From Flexilinea flocculi (GTDB taxonomy: Bacteria > Chloroflexota > Anaerolineae > Anaerolineales > Anaerolineaceae): a stretch of 64,000 nt of DNA. How positions within the stretch are numbered: the first letter of the stretch is position 1; every line of letters begins with the position of its first letter. The notes beneath the pieces are model-generated. The model was given only the letters and a program-made list of their open reading frames with translations. It was not told where the DNA came from and did no database searches. Shown piece by piece: positions 7,290 through 16,625 of this stretch. The DNA lies in assembly GCF_001192795.1 (NCBI RefSeq), contig NZ_DF968181.1, positions 1,107,101 to 1,171,100 on the forward strand. The letters run 5' to 3'. The position numbers and the translations under genes are program-made.

Positions 7290-8432
7290 TTACATTGAAC
7301 CACGTAAAATAATCGAAGAAATAGCATCTGCAATCGCCAACACATCAGGAATTGAATTATCTTTGCCTATAGAAATTCGAATCGTACCTAATGCATATTC
7401 TCGGGGGACATCGATGCTTTTAATTACGTGAGATATATCTAGTTTACCTGAAGAGCAAGCCGATCCTGTAGAAACAATAATACCTTTTAGATCTAATCGA
7501 TGCATAAGAGCTTCACCATCTTGATTTCTTATAGAAATGTTGATATTGCCTGGAAGACGACGGTAATTATCTCCATTAACTAAAAAATCTATGCCCGAGC
7601 CAGTTAATTTTTCAAAAAACAAACTCGAAAGCCTTTGGAGATATATCTCATTTGCTCGTAGATTATCAACGTTCTTTTTTAAGGCTACCGCCATTCCAAC
7701 GATGCCAGCAACATTTTCAGTACCAGATCGACGACCAAATTCCTGTTTTCCACCTGAAGACCAATTGATTAAATCCGTGCCTTTTCTAAGATATAAAAAG
7801 CCTACTCCTTTAGGTCCGTTAAATTTGTGAGCTGATGCAGAAAGCAAATCAACACCAAGAGTATTAACATCAATAGGAATATGCCCAACTGCTTGCACCG
7901 CATCACTATGGAACAATACTCTTCTGTCATTTGCAATTTTTGAGAGCTCCTCGATTTTTTGAATAGTGCCGATTTCATTATTGGCTAACATTAATGACAC
8001 TAACGAGGTATTTGTGCCAATTGCCTCTCGAAGATTATCAATGGAAGCGTGTCCCTGGCTATTAACGGGTAAATAAATGACTTTGTAGCCTATTTCCTCT
8101 AAAAATGAACAAGAATGCAAAACAGCATGATGCTCGATTGAACTTGTTATAATTTGTTTTCCTTTGTTCTGGGTTTTTAAAGCGATGCCCTTAATTGCCC
8201 AGTTGTCACTTTCAGTGCCGCCAGAGGTGAAAAATATCTCATCTGGGCGGGCGTTAATGCAATTTGAAATTATTAGCCTGGCCTCCTCAATCGCCTTCCT
8301 TGGAAAACGTGCAAAGGAATATTGATTTGATGCATTCCCAAATTCTTGGTTTAAAAAAGGCAGCATAGCTTCCAAAGCATCTTTATCAAGTTGCGTGGTT
8401 GCTGCATTGTCGGCATAGATTAGGGTTCCCAT
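7290..8432 (-). CDS. IscS/DndA-like cysteine desulfurase, last gene of the BREX operon
   Basis: Pyridoxal-phosphate enzyme of 380 aa that removes sulfur from cysteine and passes it on as a persulfide. The PLP lysine is in SAHKFNGPKGVGFLY near residue 205, the cofactor region in TSGGTESDN and EHHA, and the catalytic cysteine in STGSACSSG near residue 328 on a short loop as in IscS/NifS. It ends the leftward BREX operon, 42 bp after the small zinc-type gene, and no iron-sulfur assembly genes (iscU, iscA) are nearby. Its position with a PAPS-reductase/DndC-like BrxP suggests that it feeds sulfur to DNA modification as DndA does. A housekeeping desulfurase role is possible but less likely in this setting. 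Confidence 0.93.
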   Translation of the reverse strand: MGTLIYADNAATTQLDKDALEAMLPFLNQEFGNASNQYSFARFPRKAIEEARLIISNCINARPDEIFFTSGGTESDNWAIKGIALKTQNKGKQIITSSIEHHAVLHSCSFLEEIGYKVIYLPVNSQGHASIDNLREAIGTNTSLVSLMLANNEIGTIQKIEELSKIANDRRVLFHSDAVQAVGHIPIDVNTLGVDLLSASAHKFNGPKGVGFLYLRKGTDLINWSSGGKQEFGRRSGTENVAGIVGMAVALKKNVDNLRANEIYLQRLSSLFFEKLTGSGIDFLVNGDNYRRLPGNINISIRNQDGEALMHRLDLKGIIVSTGSACSSGKLDISHVIKSIDVPREYALGTIRISIGKDNSIPDVLAIADAISSIILRGSM

Positions 8433-8474
8433 AATATAAATCCATTGTGTAGGGATATCAAAACAATTTTTCAG

Positions 8475-8672
8475 CTATTTGAATAAATCACAGCCTTGTT
8501 CCTTAAACTCGGTAATCTTTATTAGTAAATCATCAGTTGTAGCACCCAGGAAATCTGCTAAACAATCAAGACAGAGATATTTCTTTATACTTCTGCCAAG
8601 AAGCTTTCTGTTCAGTGCAATTAAATCCTTACTAAGCAGTGAATCGCAATGATAGCATTTAGCTTTCAACAT
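8475..8672 (-). CDS. Small four-cysteine (zinc-type) protein in the BREX operon
   Basis: Protein of 65 aa with two knuckles, C6-x-x-C9 (CYHC) and C34-x-x-C37 (CLDC), followed by a helical tail (FLGATTDDLLIKI). ATG 8672 is chosen because it gives a compact fold and a 14-bp overlap with the 3' end of brxL, as expected in this tightly packed operon; longer in-frame starts reach 8729. Function unknown. The four cysteines could hold zinc or an iron-sulfur cluster, which would suit a sulfur carrier between the desulfurase downstream and BrxP, but nothing in the sequence proves this. Confidence 0.75.
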   Translation of the reverse strand: MLKAKCYHCDSLLSKDLIALNRKLLGRSIKKYLCLDCLADFLGATTDDLLIKITEFKEQGCDLFK

Positions 8673-10119
8673 TATGCTTGTCCGCGAATTGAATATTAGG
8701 AACATCCTTACCTGCAAATTCATTATCAATGATACCGAGTTGAGTCTTGATAACTCTTCTCATTTCGATTGCTGGATTTAAACAAAAGTTAACGAATTCT
8801 TCTCGGTTCAAATCTTCAGACCTTCTTACATTAGGGAATAGAAGCTTCATGAAGGCTGTACATATTCGTTTAATTGCCTCAGTATCTCGCGTGTCTGCAT
8901 TTTTGGGATAAGTCAGCATCTCATCAACTATACCTCGATAAATGACCTCCCCACGGAGTAAATGTAAGATTTCACCAAAATACTCCACATTCAAAGCCCA
9001 ACCGTTTACCTTCAAACTTTCTTGCATTCGTGGAATATCCCATCCCTTTATAAATCCGTGAAATCGATCAATTAGCGCTGATTCATGAAATACCTGTGGT
9101 AAATCTATAAACATGTTTGTGTAGACATTCATCCGATCTATGTCGATATTTCCAAGCAAAATCAATCCAGCCTCTCCAATGCCTCGAGCATCACCAACCC
9201 GAAATTCTCCAGTTGGGCTTTCCAAATACCCTTTTAATGCGCCCTGCATCTCGCTGGCATCAGTAAATTTAATACTTTGAATTTCGTCAAAAGCAACATA
9301 ATCATAGAATGACACCAATCCATTCGCTCGTTTGCTAATATCATAGAACATTTTGGCACGAGATATACTACCCCCACTGACCAGCCAGCCATTTTTACTA
9401 ATTTGAGAAAATAAATAGGATTTTCCAGTTCCTTTTGGCGCCAGTTCAATCAGATTGACTCTTTTTTCTATAAAGGGAAGCAACCGACTTAGCATTGTCA
9501 TCTTCTGGGTAAGACTCGCATACCCTTGAGGATTGTAATCAATTGCACCTAGCAATATATCAATCCACTCATCAATGGTGAATTCTTTTCTCGCCTCACA
9601 ATAATAGTCTAGATCAATCGTGTAAGGAGAAAATGGTTTAAATCCGACCAACTTTAAAACATTCGAGTTGCCTTTGAGCGTATCTTCTTCAACGCAAACA
9701 ATCTCGCAAATTCCCCATACTTCGTTGGGAGCAAGTAAATATTTCTGATTATCTTCAATCACATTCCAGTCAGCAATTGCTTCACCTTTCTTCTTCGGTA
9801 CGCCAAAATCTGGAAGTGAAAAGAAAGCTGTACGTGTGGTTGTATCAAAATCAATCTTTATCTTCGCTAAAAAACGAACTGTTTCATAGTTGTGGAGCAT
9901 TTGATAAAGGATATGGGGCCACTGCGTCTTCTGTGGAATTGTCTTTCTGACATATTCGGTTACCTCTTCCTTGTTAATTCGGCCTTTATCATCAGAGAAA
10001 CGCATTAGTAACCAATCTCTCATAAATGATGGTAGGCTTAATGCAGAGAAAAATTTTCCATAATCAGGATTCTTGTAAACAAGCATGTCACCAAACAATT
10101 GTTTTAGCTTTGTTTCCAT
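8659..10119 (-). CDS. brxL: BREX protein BrxL (AAA ATPase, short form)
   Basis: AAA+ protein of 486 aa matching the BrxL family. The N-terminal half carries the family's conserved region (LFGDMLVYKNPDYGKF, near the start). Walker A is APKGTGKS near residues 227-234, Walker B is VAFDEIQS near 272, and sensor-type residues lie in LLGNIDID. BrxL of type 1 systems is nearly 200 residues longer and ends in a Lon-like peptidase domain; that domain is not visible here, so this is the short form. In type 4 BREX, brxL accompanies brxP, brxC and pglZ. BrxL of studied systems forms rings on DNA and is needed for phage defence. The ATG has AGGAG upstream; 13 bp separate it from pglZ. Confidence 0.9.
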   Translation of the reverse strand: METKLKQLFGDMLVYKNPDYGKFFSALSLPSFMRDWLLMRFSDDKGRINKEEVTEYVRKTIPQKTQWPHILYQMLHNYETVRFLAKIKIDFDTTTRTAFFSLPDFGVPKKKGEAIADWNVIEDNQKYLLAPNEVWGICEIVCVEEDTLKGNSNVLKLVGFKPFSPYTIDLDYYCEARKEFTIDEWIDILLGAIDYNPQGYASLTQKMTMLSRLLPFIEKRVNLIELAPKGTGKSYLFSQISKNGWLVSGGSISRAKMFYDISKRANGLVSFYDYVAFDEIQSIKFTDASEMQGALKGYLESPTGEFRVGDARGIGEAGLILLGNIDIDRMNVYTNMFIDLPQVFHESALIDRFHGFIKGWDIPRMQESLKVNGWALNVEYFGEILHLLRGEVIYRGIVDEMLTYPKNADTRDTEAIKRICTAFMKLLFPNVRRSEDLNREEFVNFCLNPAIEMRRVIKTQLGIIDNEFAGKDVPNIQFADKHNVES

Positions 10120-10132
10120 TCAAGCTCCTAGA

Positions 10133-12403
10133 CTAAATATCAAAATCCGACTTAGATGAAATGCCTTTAATTACTTTTATTGAAAACTCACCAATGATTA
10201 TTCCATTCGACCGTAATTTAACCAATAATTGTCCTGACGATTTCACCGCAACTGTAAATCGGTATTCTCCATTTGATACTTCACACGGCCTTGTTTGATC
10301 AGCGATGATCGCGGTTACAGTAGAATAATTACCAGAAAGTTTAAAAGCCACTGTCACAGTATTGGTCATCCCTGCATTGATATCTGGTGTTAAAACAGTG
10401 ATTTTTTCGGCAGTTCTTTTTATCGAAACAAATTCTTTTTTACTAATCCGAAGAATTGGAACTATCGCTTCTTCAAGCGATGCTCCACCGTGGGTTTCGC
10501 ATCGTGGTGCGCCTTTTTCAGCAAAGCGAGAATAATTCCCAAATATCCAATAATTATTGTAATGAAAACACCCCTCGATTTCAGAATAATCATTTGAGGT
10601 ATCGATGCAATACCGACCATACTTTTCTAATTGAGCGCTTTCTTTACACGGATGTACAGAAGATTGGCTTCGATAAAGGACTGCCATTCTACTTGTTCCA
10701 TGGTCGGCTGTGAGAATAACCGCCGATGCAGTTTGTAAGAGTTCGTCTACTTTGGCTTTAATTTCTTTGAGCAATTCAAATTCAGCAATAACATTATCAG
10801 GGTAATTTGTTGATGAATGTTTTTGTTCATCAAGCTTATAGTATTTTTCATGCTTTCGATTAGATAGAAAATCGGTGTTAAACTCGGTAGTTGATGGCAG
10901 ATTGCAACGTCCAATACGACTTTCCACATCATAAGCATTGGTGATAAACATGTATTGTAGGAGAGATAAGTATTCAATCCCCAGGGCATCAACAAATAAA
11001 ATTACCTCATTATTATGATAGAGGTTATCTACAATCGCATTTCGCGCATCCAACTCCCACAGCAGCGACCCATTCTCCTTTGCCAAGTCATTTACTTCTT
11101 GCAAAAAAATATCGGAAATTTCGTTTGATATTTTTTGCTCTCTATAAATTGAAAAATAACTTTCAATCTTCTTGTTTTGTAAATTACTTCCAGCAAGATA
11201 ATAAAAAGCTTCGGGGAAAGTGAACTTTAATGCATTTCTTGCAGAATTGGATGAACGGCATTTGCTAAAAGCCTGCAAGATCATGCGCTTTTCTTTTTGG
11301 GACAAATCAGTAAGACACATTATTTGGCTAACCGGCTCAAGATCTGCCACTGCCTCCAAAAATGCCTTAGGGGGCTGAAGTTTCATGTCAGCTATCAATT
11401 TTCTCCGTTGGGATGCCAAATGCTCAAAGTTTTTGGAAGCAAGAAGATCTAGAACTCCCCCGTGGACTAAATAGGTGAACTCATCAACACTCTCTGACTT
11501 ATCAGCAATATGACCAAGATAGCCACCAAGATGTTTTTGTTTTGTCCATAACCACAATAACCATTGTTTGAAAGAGCTGTACTTAAACCAATCTTGAAAC
11601 AGGCTTTCTGAGTATTGATTTGCAGGGAGTAAAACACCTATAGCGCCTTCCAGATTCCTTGTTTCACAATAACTCTGTGCCAATTCTTTCCACTGGGCCT
11701 CAGTTCCAAATTGTTGAACTACGTCTGCTGGCAAATGAAGATGATGCCGAAGTAAATCATATGCATTAGTAATCACCGTGACTTCATCAGCAAAAACAAT
11801 ATCCTGATATTGAAAGGCGTTTTTTGTGTGGAATATGACCGGTTTATCGGGGTTTTGTTCCCAGTACCTGAGGTACTCGCGATATCCCCGGGTTTGGTTC
11901 CCTTGGAGATGTACATTCAAATCATCCTGAACTATTGTCAGGGAATAATCACTGTCATAATTCATATCCAAATAGGCTATACATTTTTTTTCTCGTGGGT
12001 CAAGGTCTGTGCTTTTCAGGATATCTTTCATCCGATAAAGTGGGATGTATATTCTGAGTTTCCCGAGATGGCTGTTTTCGAAATTCGCCTTTAAAATATC
12101 ATTCAATATTTTTTTGGCAATCGAATTGTTTATCCTGAGATACTCAGACAAAGGGACTACAAGAGTTGATGATTTCGCGGTTCGTATTGAAGACTTTAAT
12201 CGGGTTAAATTAGGAGCTGTGTCTTCGTTTTCGCAGAAGTCAGATAATCGCAATGAATTATGGGCAATTGTGGAAAGATGTGCTTTGACCTTCACCCACA
12301 TTTCCATAGAGTCGACATTAATATATCGAACAGGGAACCTGTCTGGAACCTGTGCATCTTGTTGTAAATAAACTTTCAATTGCTCCAAATCAGTAAATTG
12401 CAT
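10133..12403 (-). CDS. pglZ: BREX phosphatase-superfamily protein PglZ
   Basis: Protein of 756 aa with a PglZ domain of the alkaline phosphatase superfamily in its second half. A metal-binding aspartate lies in ILFVDALG (about residues 465-472), further ligands in ILTADHGTSR (near 570) and in ETHGGASLEEAIVPI (near 637). The first 440 residues are helical and specific to BREX; the last 100 look like a beta-sandwich. PglZ is the signature gene of all BREX types. It follows brxC after three bases, with AGGGGG as ribosome site, so the two are co-translated. The order brxP-brxC-pglZ-brxL is that of type 4. Confidence 0.92.
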   Translation of the reverse strand: MQFTDLEQLKVYLQQDAQVPDRFPVRYINVDSMEMWVKVKAHLSTIAHNSLRLSDFCENEDTAPNLTRLKSSIRTAKSSTLVVPLSEYLRINNSIAKKILNDILKANFENSHLGKLRIYIPLYRMKDILKSTDLDPREKKCIAYLDMNYDSDYSLTIVQDDLNVHLQGNQTRGYREYLRYWEQNPDKPVIFHTKNAFQYQDIVFADEVTVITNAYDLLRHHLHLPADVVQQFGTEAQWKELAQSYCETRNLEGAIGVLLPANQYSESLFQDWFKYSSFKQWLLWLWTKQKHLGGYLGHIADKSESVDEFTYLVHGGVLDLLASKNFEHLASQRRKLIADMKLQPPKAFLEAVADLEPVSQIMCLTDLSQKEKRMILQAFSKCRSSNSARNALKFTFPEAFYYLAGSNLQNKKIESYFSIYREQKISNEISDIFLQEVNDLAKENGSLLWELDARNAIVDNLYHNNEVILFVDALGIEYLSLLQYMFITNAYDVESRIGRCNLPSTTEFNTDFLSNRKHEKYYKLDEQKHSSTNYPDNVIAEFELLKEIKAKVDELLQTASAVILTADHGTSRMAVLYRSQSSVHPCKESAQLEKYGRYCIDTSNDYSEIEGCFHYNNYWIFGNYSRFAEKGAPRCETHGGASLEEAIVPILRISKKEFVSIKRTAEKITVLTPDINAGMTNTVTVAFKLSGNYSTVTAIIADQTRPCEVSNGEYRFTVAVKSSGQLLVKLRSNGIIIGEFSIKVIKGISSKSDFDI

Positions 12404-12406
12404 TGA

Positions 12407-15400
12407 TTACCCCCTATCTTTAAGGATATTTATTCCCACCAGAGGCTCATTTTCAATTAACTCAGTTAAGTATTGCTGCGCCCGTTCAGGGGATAACAAG
12501 CGGATTTTCTCTTTCACCTTTTGACGAAAAACCAGGTCATATTGGCGTTTTGCGTAAGCTTCAATACAAGATTCGACATGGCGTCTGTTTGTGGTCATCC
12601 ATTTATCAGCATCATTACCAACTTCATCCGCAATCGTTCTTTTCAGATCTTCAACATCGCTAATGATATAGGCATAATCCCTGCTAAATGCTTCAAGAAA
12701 GATTGCATTGCATGCTTCCAGATTAAATAGGATATTCAGAGCATCAGATTTAACGTACTCTATTGCTCTATCAATTAGTGTTTCATCAATCTTGTAATTG
12801 ATTGGTTGATTAACCAAGTTGAAAGTGAACAATGCATCATTGCTATTCTCCTGGAATAAACAAATAATTGGTAGGAGATGTTGTTTTGACCACCCTTCCG
12901 GGTTTTTTGTTCCGGTTCGGGTTTCCCACTCCTGGTGTAATTGATTAATCTTTTTATTTCTCCGGTATTCGTCTAAGCGGTGTCGAATTTGAGAAGTAAA
13001 TGTGTCAATATCACTACCTATAACATTCGCTTCACCTTGAGAAAATAAATAGGATGTTTCTTCATCAGATACCGGAAATTCAAATAACTTATGTACCGCA
13101 TTCGCGAAAACCCTGTATTGGTTGCTGAAGAATTCGTTAAATTCTTTGGCAAGGGTGTCTAGTGTCTGGATCAAGGGCAAAATATCATGTGTTTCATTTT
13201 TTTGTATGCTTTGAATACATGAAAAAAGCGGTTTTAGGTTTGGACATTCGCTGAGAATCAAAACTTTTGGGAGCTTGATGATCTCCATCCTCTGGGACAA
13301 GGCGCGGTTTGCATCCGAATATGTTCGTTTTTTCTCTGGCAAAATTCGGTTTATACTATCGATCAATTTGTAATCGTTGTATAAATTATCAATTTGGTGG
13401 TTTGTGTCGCCAACTTCCCAAAGATACGAAGAATCGGGAGATAATTTTTCAAGCAGCACTTGTAACATTTCTTGCATGCTGATCCCAATCTGCCGAATCA
13501 CTGAGATAATTTCAGGCTTATATGAAGCTATGTACAATTCCATACCGCTTTTCATGTTTTCGATTGTGACGACCTGGGTCAAGAATGAATTTAGCGCGGA
13601 ATTGATTTTAAATAGATCATAAAGCTCTTTTGCTATCGTAATTCTATCTCGACCAGCCACAGGGTTCGTTGAAACAAATTCGCAATAAAGGTTAATAGCT
13701 TGTTGTGCTTGAGACAAGTCATTATGACCAAAATGCTCTGACTCCAAATAGCTATTAAGCGACCATAAAGGCAAATGGTTGTTGCTCAAGAAGATGCTGA
13801 TGTTCTTTCCGACATCATCCACCGAATTACGCTTATCCTGGGGTATCTTGAAAATGTTACCCGAGAGCCGGCAAAATTCAATTTGTTCGGGTGTTTGCTT
13901 GACTATGTACTGATTTTGGGCCCTAGGCAATTCTTTTACCAACGCAAAAATTAAACTGCTCAAATCAGTGTAATTTAACTGTACGGTATTTGCGCCATCA
14001 TTTTTATAATAAGAACTGTCTGCATATTCTTTCAACAAGAAGCCTAACAGAAAGACAGATCCCTGACAATTTAACAAACCAAAGGGTGGCTCTTGAAGGA
14101 TTTTCCAGATATCGGTAATTGCAACTCTTCGTTGTTGTTCGAATGAATTTTGGATACATTCCTCGATTTTGATTTTCATGCGTGATATAGGGTGATTCGG
14201 TTTCGTTAACCAATAACGAGGCTCATTCCATATTTGCTCATTTGCCAGCCGGGTAGAAATTTCACGGACATATGCGAAATTACCCGTAATATTTTTTTTA
14301 TTCATTGCCATTTGAGCAAAATCTTCAGAATAACCCGTTGGGGAAAATAGCTTGTCATTCGTGGTGATCTCCTCTAGGCCACACCCATACCACGAAGCAT
14401 TGATCTCACGCAAGCACTTACGCAAGTTACCTCCCCCTTGGATCTGCGTCACATTATCGCATGTTTGTGGATAAATCGCTAAACTGGTTATATTTAGTTT
14501 GCGTTTCCAATCATCAATTATTCTCTTACCGTTTGCTTTTGCCATGTTGAGTTGGCTGACGTAGTTAGGATTACCATTGTAATATCTCTCGTTGGTTTTT
14601 TCGTCTATGAAACGATCATATGCCGACTCGGTGAATATCTGACCCGAAAAATCGACAACAACCATTTTTCGGCTGTAATTATTTAGAATTTTCTCTATGA
14701 TCGGTTTTACTTTTGAACGATCGGTTTCATCCTTTGAGAACATGAACAACACTGGAATCTTGTTAGCTTTCAGTGAGAGAGCAGATCTTTCAGCGTTCTG
14801 ATAATCTTTGGGAGTGACTAAATAGACCTCGCAACGAGATTTCAAATAGCCATCTGGTAAAAACTGATCACAAATGGCATACATCGGTTCAGTCAATATT
14901 TTTTCGAATGGTATCTGCTGAAGGATTTCTCTACGTAAAGCGTTCCATCGTTCCTGGTCGATTGTTCCAGCCGGCGGAACAAACAGGCTTTCCCCATTTT
15001 CTTCGACTTTACCAAAAATCCCTTTTTGAACAAACAAGGCCATTGTTTGTTCAACTTTATTCTCATTGGGAGTTCCTACGAATGCCATAGCAATATTTCT
15101 CAAGGTTGGTCTAAGCAATCCGGATTGACCCTGATCTCTTGTTCCACCAGCTTTCTGTTGCATGGCAGATAGAAGCAAAGCAACTCTTAATGTTCGTTCT
15201 TGATCCTCGTCTCTTGAGCAGATTGAACAATAATTGTTATACTGGCTCATTGCATTTTTAAATATTGTGTCGAGGTCGACGTTTTCATCGATAATAAAAT
15301 AAGTCCATAAATAATCTACAGTTAAATAATCCCAGCCATGTGGTTCGTTCGAATGGTTATCGATAAACCATCTGAAATTTGTCTTAGGATTTTCTTGGGA

Positions 15401-16612
15401 ATCGAAGTCACCGCTCAAAAATTGGAACATTGTGCGCTGATTGGAGCTGATGTCTTTAGAAATTACCTTCAATAAATAAGCCGCATAAGGATGGATAGGT
15501 AATAACCGTTTTAATTCGCTTTCTTTAATATCTGGTGCACGGGAAATGAGCGAAGAACGAGTGGATCTTTCGACCCTTGCCCAAAGGTCGTCAACGATCA
15601 TCTCCCAATCGTGAGCAAGGTCCGGATTATTTTTTACTGCTTGCCCCATTAACATGAAGGCAGTTGTATCCGCCATCTCAATTGGATGAATTTTAAAGCG
15701 AGCCTCGATGATTCGTCTGGCTGCCTGGTCATGAATAATTTCTCCACCGCTATGAGTGATTAAGAAAAAATAAAATTTAATACTTGCAGAAGCATGCGCA
15801 AGCTCTTGAAGCCCGGTGAGGTTATTCTGATTGTTCTTAAAAAATTCGGTAAATTCATCCCATATAAATACCATCGCATGGAGATGATTTCCTTTAATCA
15901 CGTCATCCAACCAAGCTATTACATCATTCACAGAGGTGGACCAGAAATAACGTTCCAATTCTGCGACCTCAATGATGGTTTCCAGTAAATCTGCACTATC
16001 TTCCAATGGTAATTCTTCAAGATCTCTGATCACGCTGGCTGCAGTGGCATATCCGTCAAATTTGAGTTTATGCGTTTCAAAAGCACGGTCAAAACCAAAA
16101 GAGGCATTTGGATCTTTTAAGGTGGAAAGTACAGTGTCATATTGGCTTCGTTGTCCCATATACGAGCAGCCATTTTCTCGTAAAGCGTCCTTAACCGATT
16201 CAATAATGCAGTTGAATAATCGATTTTGGCTCATTATTCCTGCAGATGAACTGCGGTGAACTACGAGGGTTTCTCCTTTTGCGCGAATCCCGGCAAACCG
16301 TGCATAGAGCGATTTGAGATTGTTTGCTTCACAATACTCACGAACAAGTTCTATGTCATCTTCTAAAATATGCTTAATAACAAAAGAGGCAAATGTCTTG
16401 CCCGTTCCATAGGCGCCAAACATCCACATAGATTTGTTTTTTTCAACCGAACCCATCTCAAGCGTATCTGCAAGCTGCCCAAGAATGGATTTAAAACTAT
16501 CGTGCGGGAAGAAGGATTTCCATTTGTTGGGAAAATCGCGGTCACTGAAAGCACTGAAGACTGGAATGAAATCGGTATCGACTGAAAGATAATCACGGTA
16601 GATGCGAGCCAT
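12407..16612 (-). CDS. brxC: BREX ATPase BrxC
   Basis: Very large ATPase (1,401 aa) of the BrxC/PglY family. Walker A is GAYGTGKT at residues 66-73 and the Walker B region is AMVFIWDEFTEFF near 245-257, followed by a sensor-like FFLITHSGG. Beyond the ATPase core the protein is mostly helical. BrxC is the other universal BREX component and is thought to power or scaffold the complex with PglZ. It is preceded by a strong GGAGGGGG ribosome site, 13 bp after brxP, and ends three bases before pglZ. The absence of a pglX methyltransferase around it fits type 4, not types 1, 2, 3, 5 or 6. Confidence 0.92.
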   Translation of the reverse strand: MARIYRDYLSVDTDFIPVFSAFSDRDFPNKWKSFFPHDSFKSILGQLADTLEMGSVEKNKSMWMFGAYGTGKTFASFVIKHILEDDIELVREYCEANNLKSLYARFAGIRAKGETLVVHRSSSAGIMSQNRLFNCIIESVKDALRENGCSYMGQRSQYDTVLSTLKDPNASFGFDRAFETHKLKFDGYATAASVIRDLEELPLEDSADLLETIIEVAELERYFWSTSVNDVIAWLDDVIKGNHLHAMVFIWDEFTEFFKNNQNNLTGLQELAHASASIKFYFFLITHSGGEIIHDQAARRIIEARFKIHPIEMADTTAFMLMGQAVKNNPDLAHDWEMIVDDLWARVERSTRSSLISRAPDIKESELKRLLPIHPYAAYLLKVISKDISSNQRTMFQFLSGDFDSQENPKTNFRWFIDNHSNEPHGWDYLTVDYLWTYFIIDENVDLDTIFKNAMSQYNNYCSICSRDEDQERTLRVALLLSAMQQKAGGTRDQGQSGLLRPTLRNIAMAFVGTPNENKVEQTMALFVQKGIFGKVEENGESLFVPPAGTIDQERWNALRREILQQIPFEKILTEPMYAICDQFLPDGYLKSRCEVYLVTPKDYQNAERSALSLKANKIPVLFMFSKDETDRSKVKPIIEKILNNYSRKMVVVDFSGQIFTESAYDRFIDEKTNERYYNGNPNYVSQLNMAKANGKRIIDDWKRKLNITSLAIYPQTCDNVTQIQGGGNLRKCLREINASWYGCGLEEITTNDKLFSPTGYSEDFAQMAMNKKNITGNFAYVREISTRLANEQIWNEPRYWLTKPNHPISRMKIKIEECIQNSFEQQRRVAITDIWKILQEPPFGLLNCQGSVFLLGFLLKEYADSSYYKNDGANTVQLNYTDLSSLIFALVKELPRAQNQYIVKQTPEQIEFCRLSGNIFKIPQDKRNSVDDVGKNISIFLSNNHLPLWSLNSYLESEHFGHNDLSQAQQAINLYCEFVSTNPVAGRDRITIAKELYDLFKINSALNSFLTQVVTIENMKSGMELYIASYKPEIISVIRQIGISMQEMLQVLLEKLSPDSSYLWEVGDTNHQIDNLYNDYKLIDSINRILPEKKRTYSDANRALSQRMEIIKLPKVLILSECPNLKPLFSCIQSIQKNETHDILPLIQTLDTLAKEFNEFFSNQYRVFANAVHKLFEFPVSDEETSYLFSQGEANVIGSDIDTFTSQIRHRLDEYRRNKKINQLHQEWETRTGTKNPEGWSKQHLLPIICLFQENSNDALFTFNLVNQPINYKIDETLIDRAIEYVKSDALNILFNLEACNAIFLEAFSRDYAYIISDVEDLKRTIADEVGNDADKWMTTNRRHVESCIEAYAKRQYDLVFRQKVKEKIRLLSPERAQQYLTELIENEPLVGINILKDRG

Positions 16613-16625
16613 ATTGTCCCCCTCC

